Below, in pieces: positions 1 through 11,882 of a DNA stretch of 64,000 nt. The notes beneath the pieces are model-generated. The model saw nothing but the letters and a program-made list of their open reading frames with translations. It ran no database searches and was not told the DNA's origin. A program made the translations under genes and the position numbers. The stretch comes from Amaranthus tricolor (taxonomy: Eukaryota > Streptophyta > Magnoliopsida > Caryophyllales > Amaranthaceae), in contig NC_080053.1 in NCBI RefSeq assembly GCF_026212465.1, forward strand, positions 9,584,528-9,648,527. The letters are read 5' to 3'. Within the stretch, counting starts at the first letter, position 1; the number at the start of each line of letters is the position of its first letter.

Positions 1-277
1 AATTGCACCGGGTCCCGTCGGAAGTCCCCGCGGAAGCGCGCCCGGCATGGATGGCCTCTTGATTTCCAAGTGTTGCGCGGATTTCTTAAATATTTTGTCG
101 CTTTTTTGTTGCGAGTTCACCTGGCTTTTAAAGCCGGCGGACTCTTTTGTGAATCGGACAATACCGGGAGGGTGAAAAACGGTATTTGGGAAGGAGAAGG
201 CTCGAAATTGGACTCTCGGCTGCGAATTTACGAGCTTTGGAATGCTCTGGTTTTTTTTTTTTTTTTTGGGCGGCATT

Positions 278-310
278 GCGCATGTAAACAAATTGCTACG
301 GTGAATGAAC
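278..310 (+). promoter_or_regulatory. 5S upstream promoter region (copy 1 shown; same in every unit)
   Basis: The 33 bases before the gene run GCGCATGTAAACAAATTG, then a short stretch ending in C at -1. Arabidopsis 5S genes use an AT-rich box near -28, GC near -12 and C at -1. Here TGTAAACA lies at about -28 to -21, CG at -12/-11 and C at -1, so the layout fits although the AT box is divergent. A decayed copy of the same block precedes the 5S relic in each spacer. Confidence 0.55.
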
Positions 311-430
311 GGGTGCGATCATACCAGCACTAATGCACCGGATCCCATCAGAACTCCGCAGTTAAGCGTGCTTGGGCGAGAGTAGTACTAGGATGGGTGA
401 CCTCCTGGGAAGTCCTCGTGTTGCACCCCT
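311..430 (+). rRNA. 5S ribosomal RNA, copy 1
   Basis: RNA of the large ribosomal subunit, made by RNA polymerase III. It starts GGGTGCGATCATACCAGC and ends GTTGCACCCCT, as plant 5S genes do. The internal control region is intact: box A (AGTTAAGCGTGCTTGG), the intermediate element (AGTAGTACTAGG) and box C (GGATGGGTGACCTCCTGGG). Position -1 is C. A T-run starts at the last base and serves as terminator. The next copy begins 676 bases on. The diagnostic spacer base at 585 is A. Confidence 0.98.
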
Positions 431-454
431 TTTTCCCTCCTTTTTTTTTTTTTT
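430..454 (+). terminator. RNA polymerase III T-rich terminator (copy 1 shown)
   Basis: Five T, then CCCTCC, then a run of 14 T directly follow the 5S gene. The long T-run varies in length between units. In the unit of copy 21 it is interrupted by an A near 13919. Confidence 0.8.
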
Positions 455-654
455 ATTTTTCTTATCTGTTTCCGCTGCACTTGAGCAAAAGGCATTTCAG
501 TGGTTATCGTAGTATACTCCATGGAAGTAATTTTATTTATAAAAATATAACTCGCAACCGGGTCCCGACCTCGAATTTACGGGCACTCGAAAGATAGGAC
601 CCGTCGAGGCGGGTCGATGCGCATACGAACGAATTGTCCGAAAGAGGCGTGCGT

Positions 655-756
655 CGGTGCGTTCGTGTAAGCGGAAATTGCACCGGGTCCCGTCGGAAGT
701 CCCCGCGGAAGCGCGCCCGGCATGGATGGCCTCTTGATTTCCAAGTGTTGCGCGGA
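655..756 (+). pseudogene. decayed 5S rRNA relic in the spacer (one per unit; first full one shown)
   Basis: Hand alignment to the 5S gene gives about two-thirds identity over roughly 100 columns. It begins cGGTGCG (gene GGGTGCG), keeps TGCACCGG, TCCC, AAGCG, GGATGG, CCTC and GTGTTGC in order, and lacks the GAGAGTAGTACTA stretch, so the intermediate element is gone and boxes A and C are damaged. It is unlikely to bind TFIIIA. Other copies start at 1331, 2004, 2680, 3354, 4027, 4700, 5373, 6046, 6720, 7394, 8067, 8740, 9413, 10086, 10759, 11432, 12105, 12778, 13451 and 14124. A partial copy occupies 1-81. Confidence 0.75.
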
Positions 757-986
757 TTTCTTAAATATTTTGTCGCTTTTTTGTTGCGAGTTCACCTGGC
801 TTTTAAAGCCGGCGGACTCTTTTGTGAATCGGACAATACCGGGAGGGTGAAAAACGGTATTTGGGAAGGAGAAGGCTCGAAATTGGACTCTCGGCTGCGA
901 ATTTACGAGCTTTGGAATGCTCTGGTTTTTTTTTTTTTTTTTTGGGCGGCATTGCGCATGTAAACAAATTGCTACGGTGAATGAAC

Positions 987-1106
987 GGGTGCGATCATAC
1001 CAGCACTAATGCACCGGATCCCATCAGAACTCCGCAGTTAAGCGTGCTTGGGCGAGAGTAGTACTAGGATGGGTGACCTCCTGGGAAGTCCTCGTGTTGC
1101 ACCCCT
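987..1106 (+). rRNA. 5S ribosomal RNA, copy 2
   Basis: Same as copy 1 by eye, control region intact. 675 bases to the next copy. Spacer site 1261 is G. Confidence 0.98.
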
Positions 1107-1661
1107 TTTTCCCTCCTTTTTTTTTTTTTTATTTTTCTTATCTGTTTCCGCTGCACTTGAGCAAAAGGCATTTCAGTGGTTATCGTAGTATACTCCATGG
1201 AAGTAATTTTATTTATAAAAATATAACTCGCAACCGGGTCCCGACCTCGAATTTACGGGCGCTCGAAAGATAGGACCCGTCGAGGCGGGTCGATGCGCAT
1301 ACGAACGAATTGTCCGAAAGAGGCGTGCGTCGGTGCGTTCGTGTAAGCGGAAATTGCACCGGGTCCCGTCGGAAGTCCCCGCGGAAGCGCGCCCGGCATG
1401 GATGGCCTCTTGATTTCCAAGTGTTGCGCGGATTTCTTAAATATTTTGTCGCTTTTTTGTTGCGAGTTCACCTGGCTTTTAAAGCCGGCGGACTCTTTTG
1501 TGAATCGGACAATACCGGGAGGGTGAAAAACGGTATTTGGGAAGGAGAAGGCTCGAAATTGGACTCTCGGCTGCGAATTTACGAGCTTTGGAATGCTCTG
1601 GTTTTTTTTTTTTTTTTTGGGCGGCATTGCGCATGTAAACAAATTGCTACGGTGAATGAAC

Positions 1662-1781
1662 GGGTGCGATCATACCAGCACTAATGCACCGGATCCCATC
1701 AGAACTCCGCAGTTAAGCGTGCTTGGGCGAGAGTAGTACTAGGATGGGTGACCTCCTGGGAAGTCCTCGTGTTGCACCCCT
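1662..1781 (+). rRNA. 5S ribosomal RNA, copy 3
   Basis: Intact. 674 bases to the next copy. Spacer site 1934 is G. Its terminator T-run is shorter than in copies 1 and 2. Confidence 0.98.
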
Positions 1782-2335
1782 TTTTCCCTCCTTTTTTTTT
1801 TTTATTTTTCTTATCTGTTTCCGCTGCACTTGAGCAAAAGGCATTTCAGTGGTTATCGTAGTATACTCCATGGAAGTAATTTTATTTATAAAAATATAAC
1901 TCGCAACCGGGTCCCGACCTCGAATTTACGGGCGCTCGAAAGATAGGACCCGTCGAGGCGGGTCGATGCGCATACGAACGAATTGTCCGAAAGAGGCGTG
2001 CGTCGGTGCGTTCGTGTAAGCGGAAATTGCACCGGGTCCCGTCGGAAGTCCCCGCGGAAGCGCGCCCGGCATGGATGGCCTCTTGATTTCCAAGTGTTGC
2101 GCGGATTTCTTAAATATTTTGTCGCTTTTTTGTTGCGAGTTCACCTGGCTTTTAAAGCCGGCGGACTCTTTTGTGAATCGGACAATACCGGGAGGGTGAA
2201 AAACGGTATTTGGGAAGGAGAAGGCTCGAAATTGGACTCTCGGCTGCGAATTTACGAGCTTTGGAATGCTCTGGTTTTTTTTTTTTTTTTTTGGGCGGCA
2301 TTGCGCATGTAAACAAATTGCTACGGTGAATGAAC

Positions 2336-2455
2336 GGGTGCGATCATACCAGCACTAATGCACCGGATCCCATCAGAACTCCGCAGTTAAGCGTGCTTGG
2401 GCGAGAGTAGTACTAGGATGGGTGACCTCCTGGGAAGTCCTCGTGTTGCACCCCT
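2336..2455 (+). rRNA. 5S ribosomal RNA, copy 4
   Basis: Intact. 674 bases to the next copy. Spacer site 2610 is A. Private spacer change ATATAGCTCGC (others ATATAACTCGC) near 2575. Confidence 0.98.
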
Positions 2456-3009
2456 TTTTCCCTCCTTTTTTTTTTTTTTATTTTTCTTATCTGTTTCCGC
2501 TGCACTTGAGCAAAAGGCATTTCAGTGGTTATCGTAGTATACTCCATGGAAGTAATTTTATTTATAAAAATATAGCTCGCAACCGGGTCCCGACCTCGAA
2601 TTTACGGGCACTCGAAAGATAGGACCCGTCGAGGCGGGTCGATGCGCATACGAACGAATTGTCCGAAAGAGGCGTGCGTCGGTGCGTTCGTGTAAGCGGA
2701 AATTGCACCGGGTCCCGTCGGAAGTCCCCGCGGAAGCGCGCCCGGCATGGATGGCCTCTTGATTTCCAAGTGTTGCGCGGATTTCTTAAATATTTTGTCG
2801 CTTTTTTGTTGCGAGTTCACCTGGCTTTTAAAGCCGGCGGACTCTTTTGTGAATCGGACAATACCGGGAGGGTGAAAAACGGTATTTGGGAAGGAGAAGG
2901 CTCGAAATTGGACTCTCGGCTGCGAATTTACGAGCTTTGGAATGCTCTGGTTTTTTTTTTTTTTTTGGGCGGCATTGCGCATGTAAACAAATTGCTACGG
3001 TGAATGAAC

Positions 3010-3129
3010 GGGTGCGATCATACCAGCACTAATGCACCGGATCCCATCAGAACTCCGCAGTTAAGCGTGCTTGGGCGAGAGTAGTACTAGGATGGGTGAC
3101 CTCCTGGGAAGTCCTCGTGTTGCACCCCT
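3010..3129 (+). rRNA. 5S ribosomal RNA, copy 5
   Basis: Intact. 675 bases to the next copy. Spacer site 3284 is A. Confidence 0.98.
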
Positions 3130-3684
3130 TTTTCCCTCCTTTTTTTTTTTTTTATTTTTCTTATCTGTTTCCGCTGCACTTGAGCAAAAGGCATTTCAGT
3201 GGTTATCGTAGTATACTCCATGGAAGTAATTTTATTTATAAAAATATAACTCGCAACCGGGTCCCGACCTCGAATTTACGGGCACTCGAAAGATAGGACC
3301 CGTCGAGGCGGGTCGATGCGCATACGAACGAATTGTCCGAAAGAGGCGTGCGTCGGTGCGTTCGTGTAAGCGGAAATTGCACCGGGTCCCGTCGGAAGTC
3401 CCCGCGGAAGCGCGCCCGGCATGGATGGCCTCTTGATTTCCAAGTGTTGCGCGGATTTCTTAAATATTTTGTCGCTTTTTTGTTGCGAGTTCACCTGGCT
3501 TTTAAAGCCGGCGGACTCTTTTGTGAATCGGACAATACCGGGAGGGTGAAAAACGGTATTTGGGAAGGAGAAGGCTCGAAATTGGACTCTCGGCTGCGAA
3601 TTTACGAGCTTTGGAATGCTCTGGTTTTTTTTTTTTTTTTTGGGCGGCATTGCGCATGTAAACAAATTGCTACGGTGAATGAAC

Positions 3685-3804
3685 GGGTGCGATCATACCA
3701 GCACTAATGCACCGGATCCCATCAGAACTCCGCAGTTAAGCGTGCTTGGGCGAGAGTAGTACTAGGATGGGTGACCTCCTGGGAAGTCCTCGTGTTGCAC
3801 CCCT
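3685..3804 (+). rRNA. 5S ribosomal RNA, copy 6
   Basis: Intact. 673 bases to the next copy. Spacer site 3957 is A. Confidence 0.98.
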
Positions 3805-4357
3805 TTTTCCCTCCTTTTTTTTTTTTATTTTTCTTATCTGTTTCCGCTGCACTTGAGCAAAAGGCATTTCAGTGGTTATCGTAGTATACTCCATGGAAGT
3901 AATTTTATTTATAAAAATATAACTCGCAACCGGGTCCCGACCTCGAATTTACGGGCACTCGAAAGATAGGACCCGTCGAGGCGGGTCGATGCGCATACGA
4001 ACGAATTGTCCGAAAGAGGCGTGCGTCGGTGCGTTCGTGTAAGCGGAAATTGCACCGGGTCCCGTCGGAAGTCCCCGCGGAAGCGCGCCCGGCATGGATG
4101 GCCTCTTGATTTCCAAGTGTTGCGCGGATTTCTTAAATATTTTGTCGCTTTTTTGTTGCGAGTTCACCTGGCTTTTAAAGCCGGCGGACTCTTTTGTGAA
4201 TCGGACAATACCGGGAGGGTGAAAAACGGTATTTGGGAAGGAGAAGGCTCGAAATTGGACTCTCGGCTGCGAATTTACGAGCTTTGGAATGCTCTGGTTT
4301 TTTTTTTTTTTTTTGGGCGGCATTGCGCATGTAAACAAATTGCTACGGTGAATGAAC

Positions 4358-4477
4358 GGGTGCGATCATACCAGCACTAATGCACCGGATCCCATCAGAA
4401 CTCCGCAGTTAAGCGTGCTTGGGCGAGAGTAGTACTAGGATGGGTGACCTCCTGGGAAGTCCTCGTGTTGCACCCCT
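4358..4477 (+). rRNA. 5S ribosomal RNA, copy 7
   Basis: Intact. 674 bases to the next copy. Spacer site 4630 is A. Confidence 0.98.
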
Positions 4478-5031
4478 TTTTCCCTCCTTTTTTTTTTTTA
4501 TTTTTCTTATCTGTTTCCGCTGCACTTGAGCAAAAGGCATTTCAGTGGTTATCGTAGTATACTCCATGGAAGTAATTTTATTTATAAAAATATAACTCGC
4601 AACCGGGTCCCGACCTCGAATTTACGGGCACTCGAAAGATAGGACCCGTCGAGGCGGGTCGATGCGCATACGAACGAATTGTCCGAAAGAGGCGTGCGTC
4701 GGTGCGTTCGTGTAAGCGGAAATTGCACCGGGTCCCGTCGGAAGTCCCCGCGGAAGCGCGCCCGGCATGGATGGCCTCTTGATTTCCAAGTGTTGCGCGG
4801 ATTTCTTAAATATTTTGTCGCTTTTTTGTTGCGAGTTCACCTGGCTTTTAAAGCCGGCGGACTCTTTTGTGAATCGGACAATACCGGGAGGGTGAAAAAC
4901 GGTATTTGGGAAGGAGAAGGCTCGAAATTGGACTCTCGGCTGCGAATTTACGAGCTTTGGAATGCTCTGGTTTTTTTTTTTTTTTTTTGGGCGGCATTGC
5001 GCATGTAAACAAATTGCTACGGTGAATGAAC

Positions 5032-5151
5032 GGGTGCGATCATACCAGCACTAATGCACCGGATCCCATCAGAACTCCGCAGTTAAGCGTGCTTGGGCGA
5101 GAGTAGTACTAGGATGGGTGACCTCCTGGGAAGTCCTCGTGTTGCACCCCT
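5032..5151 (+). rRNA. 5S ribosomal RNA, copy 8
   Basis: Intact. 672 bases to the next copy, the shortest unit. Spacer site 5303 is C, the only C in the array, and the second T-run starts GGTTGTTTT near 5643 instead of GGTTTTTTT. Confidence 0.98.
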
Positions 5152-5703
5152 TTTTCCCTCCTTTTTTTTTTTATTTTTCTTATCTGTTTCCGCTGCACTT
5201 GAGCAAAAGGCATTTCAGTGGTTATCGTAGTATACTCCATGGAAGTAATTTTATTTATAAAAATATAACTCGCAACCGGGTCCCGACCTCGAATTTACGG
5301 GCCCTCGAAAGATAGGACCCGTCGAGGCGGGTCGATGCGCATACGAACGAATTGTCCGAAAGAGGCGTGCGTCGGTGCGTTCGTGTAAGCGGAAATTGCA
5401 CCGGGTCCCGTCGGAAGTCCCCGCGGAAGCGCGCCCGGCATGGATGGCCTCTTGATTTCCAAGTGTTGCGCGGATTTCTTAAATATTTTGTCGCTTTTTT
5501 GTTGCGAGTTCACCTGGCTTTTAAAGCCGGCGGACTCTTTTGTGAATCGGACAATACCGGGAGGGTGAAAAACGGTATTTGGGAAGGAGAAGGCTCGAAA
5601 TTGGACTCTCGGCTGCGAATTTACGAGCTTTGGAATGCTCTGGTTGTTTTTTTTTTTTTTGGGCGGCATTGCGCATGTAAACAAATTGCTACGGTGAATG
5701 AAC

Positions 5704-5823
5704 GGGTGCGATCATACCAGCACTAATGCACCGGATCCCATCAGAACTCCGCAGTTAAGCGTGCTTGGGCGAGAGTAGTACTAGGATGGGTGACCTCCTG
5801 GGAAGTCCTCGTGTTGCACCCCT
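5704..5823 (+). rRNA. 5S ribosomal RNA, copy 9
   Basis: Intact. 674 bases to the next copy. Spacer site 5976 is A. Confidence 0.98.
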
Positions 5824-6377
5824 TTTTCCCTCCTTTTTTTTTTTTATTTTTCTTATCTGTTTCCGCTGCACTTGAGCAAAAGGCATTTCAGTGGTTATCG
5901 TAGTATACTCCATGGAAGTAATTTTATTTATAAAAATATAACTCGCAACCGGGTCCCGACCTCGAATTTACGGGCACTCGAAAGATAGGACCCGTCGAGG
6001 CGGGTCGATGCGCATACGAACGAATTGTCCGAAAGAGGCGTGCGTCGGTGCGTTCGTGTAAGCGGAAATTGCACCGGGTCCCGTCGGAAGTCCCCGCGGA
6101 AGCGCGCCCGGCATGGATGGCCTCTTGATTTCCAAGTGTTGCGCGGATTTCTTAAATATTTTGTCGCTTTTTTGTTGCGAGTTCACCTGGCTTTTAAAGC
6201 CGGCGGACTCTTTTGTGAATCGGACAATACCGGGAGGGTGAAAAACGGTATTTGGGAAGGAGAAGGCTCGAAATTGGACTCTCGGCTGCGAATTTACGAG
6301 CTTTGGAATGCTCTGGTTTTTTTTTTTTTTTTTTGGGCGGCATTGCGCATGTAAACAAATTGCTACGGTGAATGAAC

Positions 6378-6497
6378 GGGTGCGATCATACCAGCACTAA
6401 TGCACCGGATCCCATCAGAACTCCGCAGTTAAGCGTGCTTGGGCGAGAGTAGTACTAGGATGGGTGACCTCCTGGGAAGTCCTCGTGTTGCACCCCT
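6378..6497 (+). rRNA. 5S ribosomal RNA, copy 10
   Basis: Intact. 674 bases to the next copy. Spacer site 6650 is A. Confidence 0.98.
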
Positions 6498-7051
6498 TTT
6501 TCCCTCCTTTTTTTTTTTTATTTTTCTTATCTGTTTCCGCTGCACTTGAGCAAAAGGCATTTCAGTGGTTATCGTAGTATACTCCATGGAAGTAATTTTA
6601 TTTATAAAAATATAACTCGCAACCGGGTCCCGACCTCGAATTTACGGGCACTCGAAAGATAGGACCCGTCGAGGCGGGTCGATGCGCATACGAACGAATT
6701 GTCCGAAAGAGGCGTGCGTCGGTGCGTTCGTGTAAGCGGAAATTGCACCGGGTCCCGTCGGAAGTCCCCGCGGAAGCGCGCCCGGCATGGATGGCCTCTT
6801 GATTTCCAAGTGTTGCGCGGATTTCTTAAATATTTTGTCGCTTTTTTGTTGCGAGTTCACCTGGCTTTTAAAGCCGGCGGACTCTTTTGTGAATCGGACA
6901 ATACCGGGAGGGTGAAAAACGGTATTTGGGAAGGAGAAGGCTCGAAATTGGACTCTCGGCTGCGAATTTACGAGCTTTGGAATGCTCTGGTTTTTTTTTT
7001 TTTTTTTTGGGCGGCATTGCGCATGTAAACAAATTGCTACGGTGAATGAAC

Positions 7052-7171
7052 GGGTGCGATCATACCAGCACTAATGCACCGGATCCCATCAGAACTCCGC
7101 AGTTAAGCGTGCTTGGGCGAGAGTAGTACTAGGATGGGTGACCTCCTGGGAAGTCCTCGTGTTGCACCCCT
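7052..7171 (+). rRNA. 5S ribosomal RNA, copy 11
   Basis: Intact. From here on every unit is 673 bases. Spacer site 7324 is A. Confidence 0.98.
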
Positions 7172-7724
7172 TTTTCCCTCCTTTTTTTTTTTTATTTTTC
7201 TTATCTGTTTCCGCTGCACTTGAGCAAAAGGCATTTCAGTGGTTATCGTAGTATACTCCATGGAAGTAATTTTATTTATAAAAATATAACTCGCAACCGG
7301 GTCCCGACCTCGAATTTACGGGCACTCGAAAGATAGGACCCGTCGAGGCGGGTCGATGCGCATACGAACGAATTGTCCGAAAGAGGCGTGCGTCGGTGCG
7401 TTCGTGTAAGCGGAAATTGCACCGGGTCCCGTCGGAAGTCCCCGCGGAAGCGCGCCCGGCATGGATGGCCTCTTGATTTCCAAGTGTTGCGCGGATTTCT
7501 TAAATATTTTGTCGCTTTTTTGTTGCGAGTTCACCTGGCTTTTAAAGCCGGCGGACTCTTTTGTGAATCGGACAATACCGGGAGGGTGAAAAACGGTATT
7601 TGGGAAGGAGAAGGCTCGAAATTGGACTCTCGGCTGCGAATTTACGAGCTTTGGAATGCTCTGGTTTTTTTTTTTTTTTTTGGGCGGCATTGCGCATGTA
7701 AACAAATTGCTACGGTGAATGAAC

Positions 7725-7844
7725 GGGTGCGATCATACCAGCACTAATGCACCGGATCCCATCAGAACTCCGCAGTTAAGCGTGCTTGGGCGAGAGTAGT
7801 ACTAGGATGGGTGACCTCCTGGGAAGTCCTCGTGTTGCACCCCT
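7725..7844 (+). rRNA. 5S ribosomal RNA, copy 12
   Basis: Intact. Spacer site 7997 is A. Confidence 0.98.
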
Positions 7845-8397
7845 TTTTCCCTCCTTTTTTTTTTTTATTTTTCTTATCTGTTTCCGCTGCACTTGAGCAA
7901 AAGGCATTTCAGTGGTTATCGTAGTATACTCCATGGAAGTAATTTTATTTATAAAAATATAACTCGCAACCGGGTCCCGACCTCGAATTTACGGGCACTC
8001 GAAAGATAGGACCCGTCGAGGCGGGTCGATGCGCATACGAACGAATTGTCCGAAAGAGGCGTGCGTCGGTGCGTTCGTGTAAGCGGAAATTGCACCGGGT
8101 CCCGTCGGAAGTCCCCGCGGAAGCGCGCCCGGCATGGATGGCCTCTTGATTTCCAAGTGTTGCGCGGATTTCTTAAATATTTTGTCGCTTTTTTGTTGCG
8201 AGTTCACCTGGCTTTTAAAGCCGGCGGACTCTTTTGTGAATCGGACAATACCGGGAGGGTGAAAAACGGTATTTGGGAAGGAGAAGGCTCGAAATTGGAC
8301 TCTCGGCTGCGAATTTACGAGCTTTGGAATGCTCTGGTTTTTTTTTTTTTTTTTGGGCGGCATTGCGCATGTAAACAAATTGCTACGGTGAATGAAC

Positions 8398-8517
8398 GGG
8401 TGCGATCATACCAGCACTAATGCACCGGATCCCATCAGAACTCCGCAGTTAAGCGTGCTTGGGCGAGAGTAGTACTAGGATGGGTGACCTCCTGGGAAGT
8501 CCTCGTGTTGCACCCCT
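8398..8517 (+). rRNA. 5S ribosomal RNA, copy 13
   Basis: Intact. Spacer site 8670 is G. First unit of the repeated three-unit block. Confidence 0.98.
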
Positions 8518-9070
8518 TTTTCCCTCCTTTTTTTTTTTTATTTTTCTTATCTGTTTCCGCTGCACTTGAGCAAAAGGCATTTCAGTGGTTATCGTAGTAT
8601 ACTCCATGGAAGTAATTTTATTTATAAAAATATAACTCGCAACCGGGTCCCGACCTCGAATTTACGGGCGCTCGAAAGATAGGACCCGTCGAGGCGGGTC
8701 GATGCGCATACGAACGAATTGTCCGAAAGAGGCGTGCGTCGGTGCGTTCGTGTAAGCGGAAATTGCACCGGGTCCCGTCGGAAGTCCCCGCGGAAGCGCG
8801 CCCGGCATGGATGGCCTCTTGATTTCCAAGTGTTGCGCGGATTTCTTAAATATTTTGTCGCTTTTTTGTTGCGAGTTCACCTGGCTTTTAAAGCCGGCGG
8901 ACTCTTTTGTGAATCGGACAATACCGGGAGGGTGAAAAACGGTATTTGGGAAGGAGAAGGCTCGAAATTGGACTCTCGGCTGCGAATTTACGAGCTTTGG
9001 AATGCTCTGGTTTTTTTTTTTTTTTTTGGGCGGCATTGCGCATGTAAACAAATTGCTACGGTGAATGAAC

Positions 9071-9190
9071 GGGTGCGATCATACCAGCACTAATGCACCG
9101 GATCCCATCAGAACTCCGCAGTTAAGCGTGCTTGGGCGAGAGTAGTACTAGGATGGGTGACCTCCTGGGAAGTCCTCGTGTTGCACCCCT
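9071..9190 (+). rRNA. 5S ribosomal RNA, copy 14
   Basis: Intact. Spacer site 9343 is G. Second unit of the block. Confidence 0.98.
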
Positions 9191-9743
9191 TTTTCCCTCC
9201 TTTTTTTTTTTTATTTTTCTTATCTGTTTCCGCTGCACTTGAGCAAAAGGCATTTCAGTGGTTATCGTAGTATACTCCATGGAAGTAATTTTATTTATAA
9301 AAATATAACTCGCAACCGGGTCCCGACCTCGAATTTACGGGCGCTCGAAAGATAGGACCCGTCGAGGCGGGTCGATGCGCATACGAACGAATTGTCCGAA
9401 AGAGGCGTGCGTCGGTGCGTTCGTGTAAGCGGAAATTGCACCGGGTCCCGTCGGAAGTCCCCGCGGAAGCGCGCCCGGCATGGATGGCCTCTTGATTTCC
9501 AAGTGTTGCGCGGATTTCTTAAATATTTTGTCGCTTTTTTGTTGCGAGTTCACCTGGCTTTTAAAGCCGGCGGACTCTTTTGTGAATCGGACAATACCGG
9601 GAGGGTGAAAAACGGTATTTGGGAAGGAGAAGGCTCGAAATTGGACTCTCGGCTGCGAATTTACGAGCTTTGGAATGCTCTGGTTTTTTTTTTTTTTTTT
9701 GGGCGGCATTGCGCATGTAAACAAATTGCTACGGTGAATGAAC

Positions 9744-9863
9744 GGGTGCGATCATACCAGCACTAATGCACCGGATCCCATCAGAACTCCGCAGTTAAGC
9801 GTGCTTGGGCGAGAGTAGTACTAGGATGGGTGACCTCCTGGGAAGTCCTCGTGTTGCACCCCT
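9744..9863 (+). rRNA. 5S ribosomal RNA, copy 15
   Basis: Intact. Spacer site 10016 is A and the relic carries AAGCGAAAATT at 10105, shared only with copy 18. Third unit of the block. Confidence 0.98.
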
Positions 9864-10416
9864 TTTTCCCTCCTTTTTTTTTTTTATTTTTCTTATCTGT
9901 TTCCGCTGCACTTGAGCAAAAGGCATTTCAGTGGTTATCGTAGTATACTCCATGGAAGTAATTTTATTTATAAAAATATAACTCGCAACCGGGTCCCGAC
10001 CTCGAATTTACGGGCACTCGAAAGATAGGACCCGTCGAGGCGGGTCGATGCGCATACGAACGAATTGTCCGAAAGAGGCGTGCGTCGGTGCGTTCGTGTA
10101 AGCGAAAATTGCACCGGGTCCCGTCGGAAGTCCCCGCGGAAGCGCGCCCGGCATGGATGGCCTCTTGATTTCCAAGTGTTGCGCGGATTTCTTAAATATT
10201 TTGTCGCTTTTTTGTTGCGAGTTCACCTGGCTTTTAAAGCCGGCGGACTCTTTTGTGAATCGGACAATACCGGGAGGGTGAAAAACGGTATTTGGGAAGG
10301 AGAAGGCTCGAAATTGGACTCTCGGCTGCGAATTTACGAGCTTTGGAATGCTCTGGTTTTTTTTTTTTTTTTTGGGCGGCATTGCGCATGTAAACAAATT
10401 GCTACGGTGAATGAAC

Positions 10417-10536
10417 GGGTGCGATCATACCAGCACTAATGCACCGGATCCCATCAGAACTCCGCAGTTAAGCGTGCTTGGGCGAGAGTAGTACTAGGAT
10501 GGGTGACCTCCTGGGAAGTCCTCGTGTTGCACCCCT
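10417..10536 (+). rRNA. 5S ribosomal RNA, copy 16
   Basis: Intact. Spacer site 10689 is G. First unit of the second block. Confidence 0.98.
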
Positions 10537-11089
10537 TTTTCCCTCCTTTTTTTTTTTTATTTTTCTTATCTGTTTCCGCTGCACTTGAGCAAAAGGCATT
10601 TCAGTGGTTATCGTAGTATACTCCATGGAAGTAATTTTATTTATAAAAATATAACTCGCAACCGGGTCCCGACCTCGAATTTACGGGCGCTCGAAAGATA
10701 GGACCCGTCGAGGCGGGTCGATGCGCATACGAACGAATTGTCCGAAAGAGGCGTGCGTCGGTGCGTTCGTGTAAGCGGAAATTGCACCGGGTCCCGTCGG
10801 AAGTCCCCGCGGAAGCGCGCCCGGCATGGATGGCCTCTTGATTTCCAAGTGTTGCGCGGATTTCTTAAATATTTTGTCGCTTTTTTGTTGCGAGTTCACC
10901 TGGCTTTTAAAGCCGGCGGACTCTTTTGTGAATCGGACAATACCGGGAGGGTGAAAAACGGTATTTGGGAAGGAGAAGGCTCGAAATTGGACTCTCGGCT
11001 GCGAATTTACGAGCTTTGGAATGCTCTGGTTTTTTTTTTTTTTTTTGGGCGGCATTGCGCATGTAAACAAATTGCTACGGTGAATGAAC

Positions 11090-11209
11090 GGGTGCGATCA
11101 TACCAGCACTAATGCACCGGATCCCATCAGAACTCCGCAGTTAAGCGTGCTTGGGCGAGAGTAGTACTAGGATGGGTGACCTCCTGGGAAGTCCTCGTGT
11201 TGCACCCCT
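11090..11209 (+). rRNA. 5S ribosomal RNA, copy 17
   Basis: Intact. Spacer site 11362 is G. Second unit of the second block. Confidence 0.98.
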
Positions 11210-11762
11210 TTTTCCCTCCTTTTTTTTTTTTATTTTTCTTATCTGTTTCCGCTGCACTTGAGCAAAAGGCATTTCAGTGGTTATCGTAGTATACTCCATG
11301 GAAGTAATTTTATTTATAAAAATATAACTCGCAACCGGGTCCCGACCTCGAATTTACGGGCGCTCGAAAGATAGGACCCGTCGAGGCGGGTCGATGCGCA
11401 TACGAACGAATTGTCCGAAAGAGGCGTGCGTCGGTGCGTTCGTGTAAGCGGAAATTGCACCGGGTCCCGTCGGAAGTCCCCGCGGAAGCGCGCCCGGCAT
11501 GGATGGCCTCTTGATTTCCAAGTGTTGCGCGGATTTCTTAAATATTTTGTCGCTTTTTTGTTGCGAGTTCACCTGGCTTTTAAAGCCGGCGGACTCTTTT
11601 GTGAATCGGACAATACCGGGAGGGTGAAAAACGGTATTTGGGAAGGAGAAGGCTCGAAATTGGACTCTCGGCTGCGAATTTACGAGCTTTGGAATGCTCT
11701 GGTTTTTTTTTTTTTTTTTGGGCGGCATTGCGCATGTAAACAAATTGCTACGGTGAATGAAC

Positions 11763-11882
11763 GGGTGCGATCATACCAGCACTAATGCACCGGATCCCAT
11801 CAGAACTCCGCAGTTAAGCGTGCTTGGGCGAGAGTAGTACTAGGATGGGTGACCTCCTGGGAAGTCCTCGTGTTGCACCCCT
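11763..11882 (+). rRNA. 5S ribosomal RNA, copy 18
   Basis: Intact. Spacer site 12035 is A and the relic carries the AAGCGAAAATT variant at 12124, exactly 2019 bases after that of copy 15. Confidence 0.98.
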
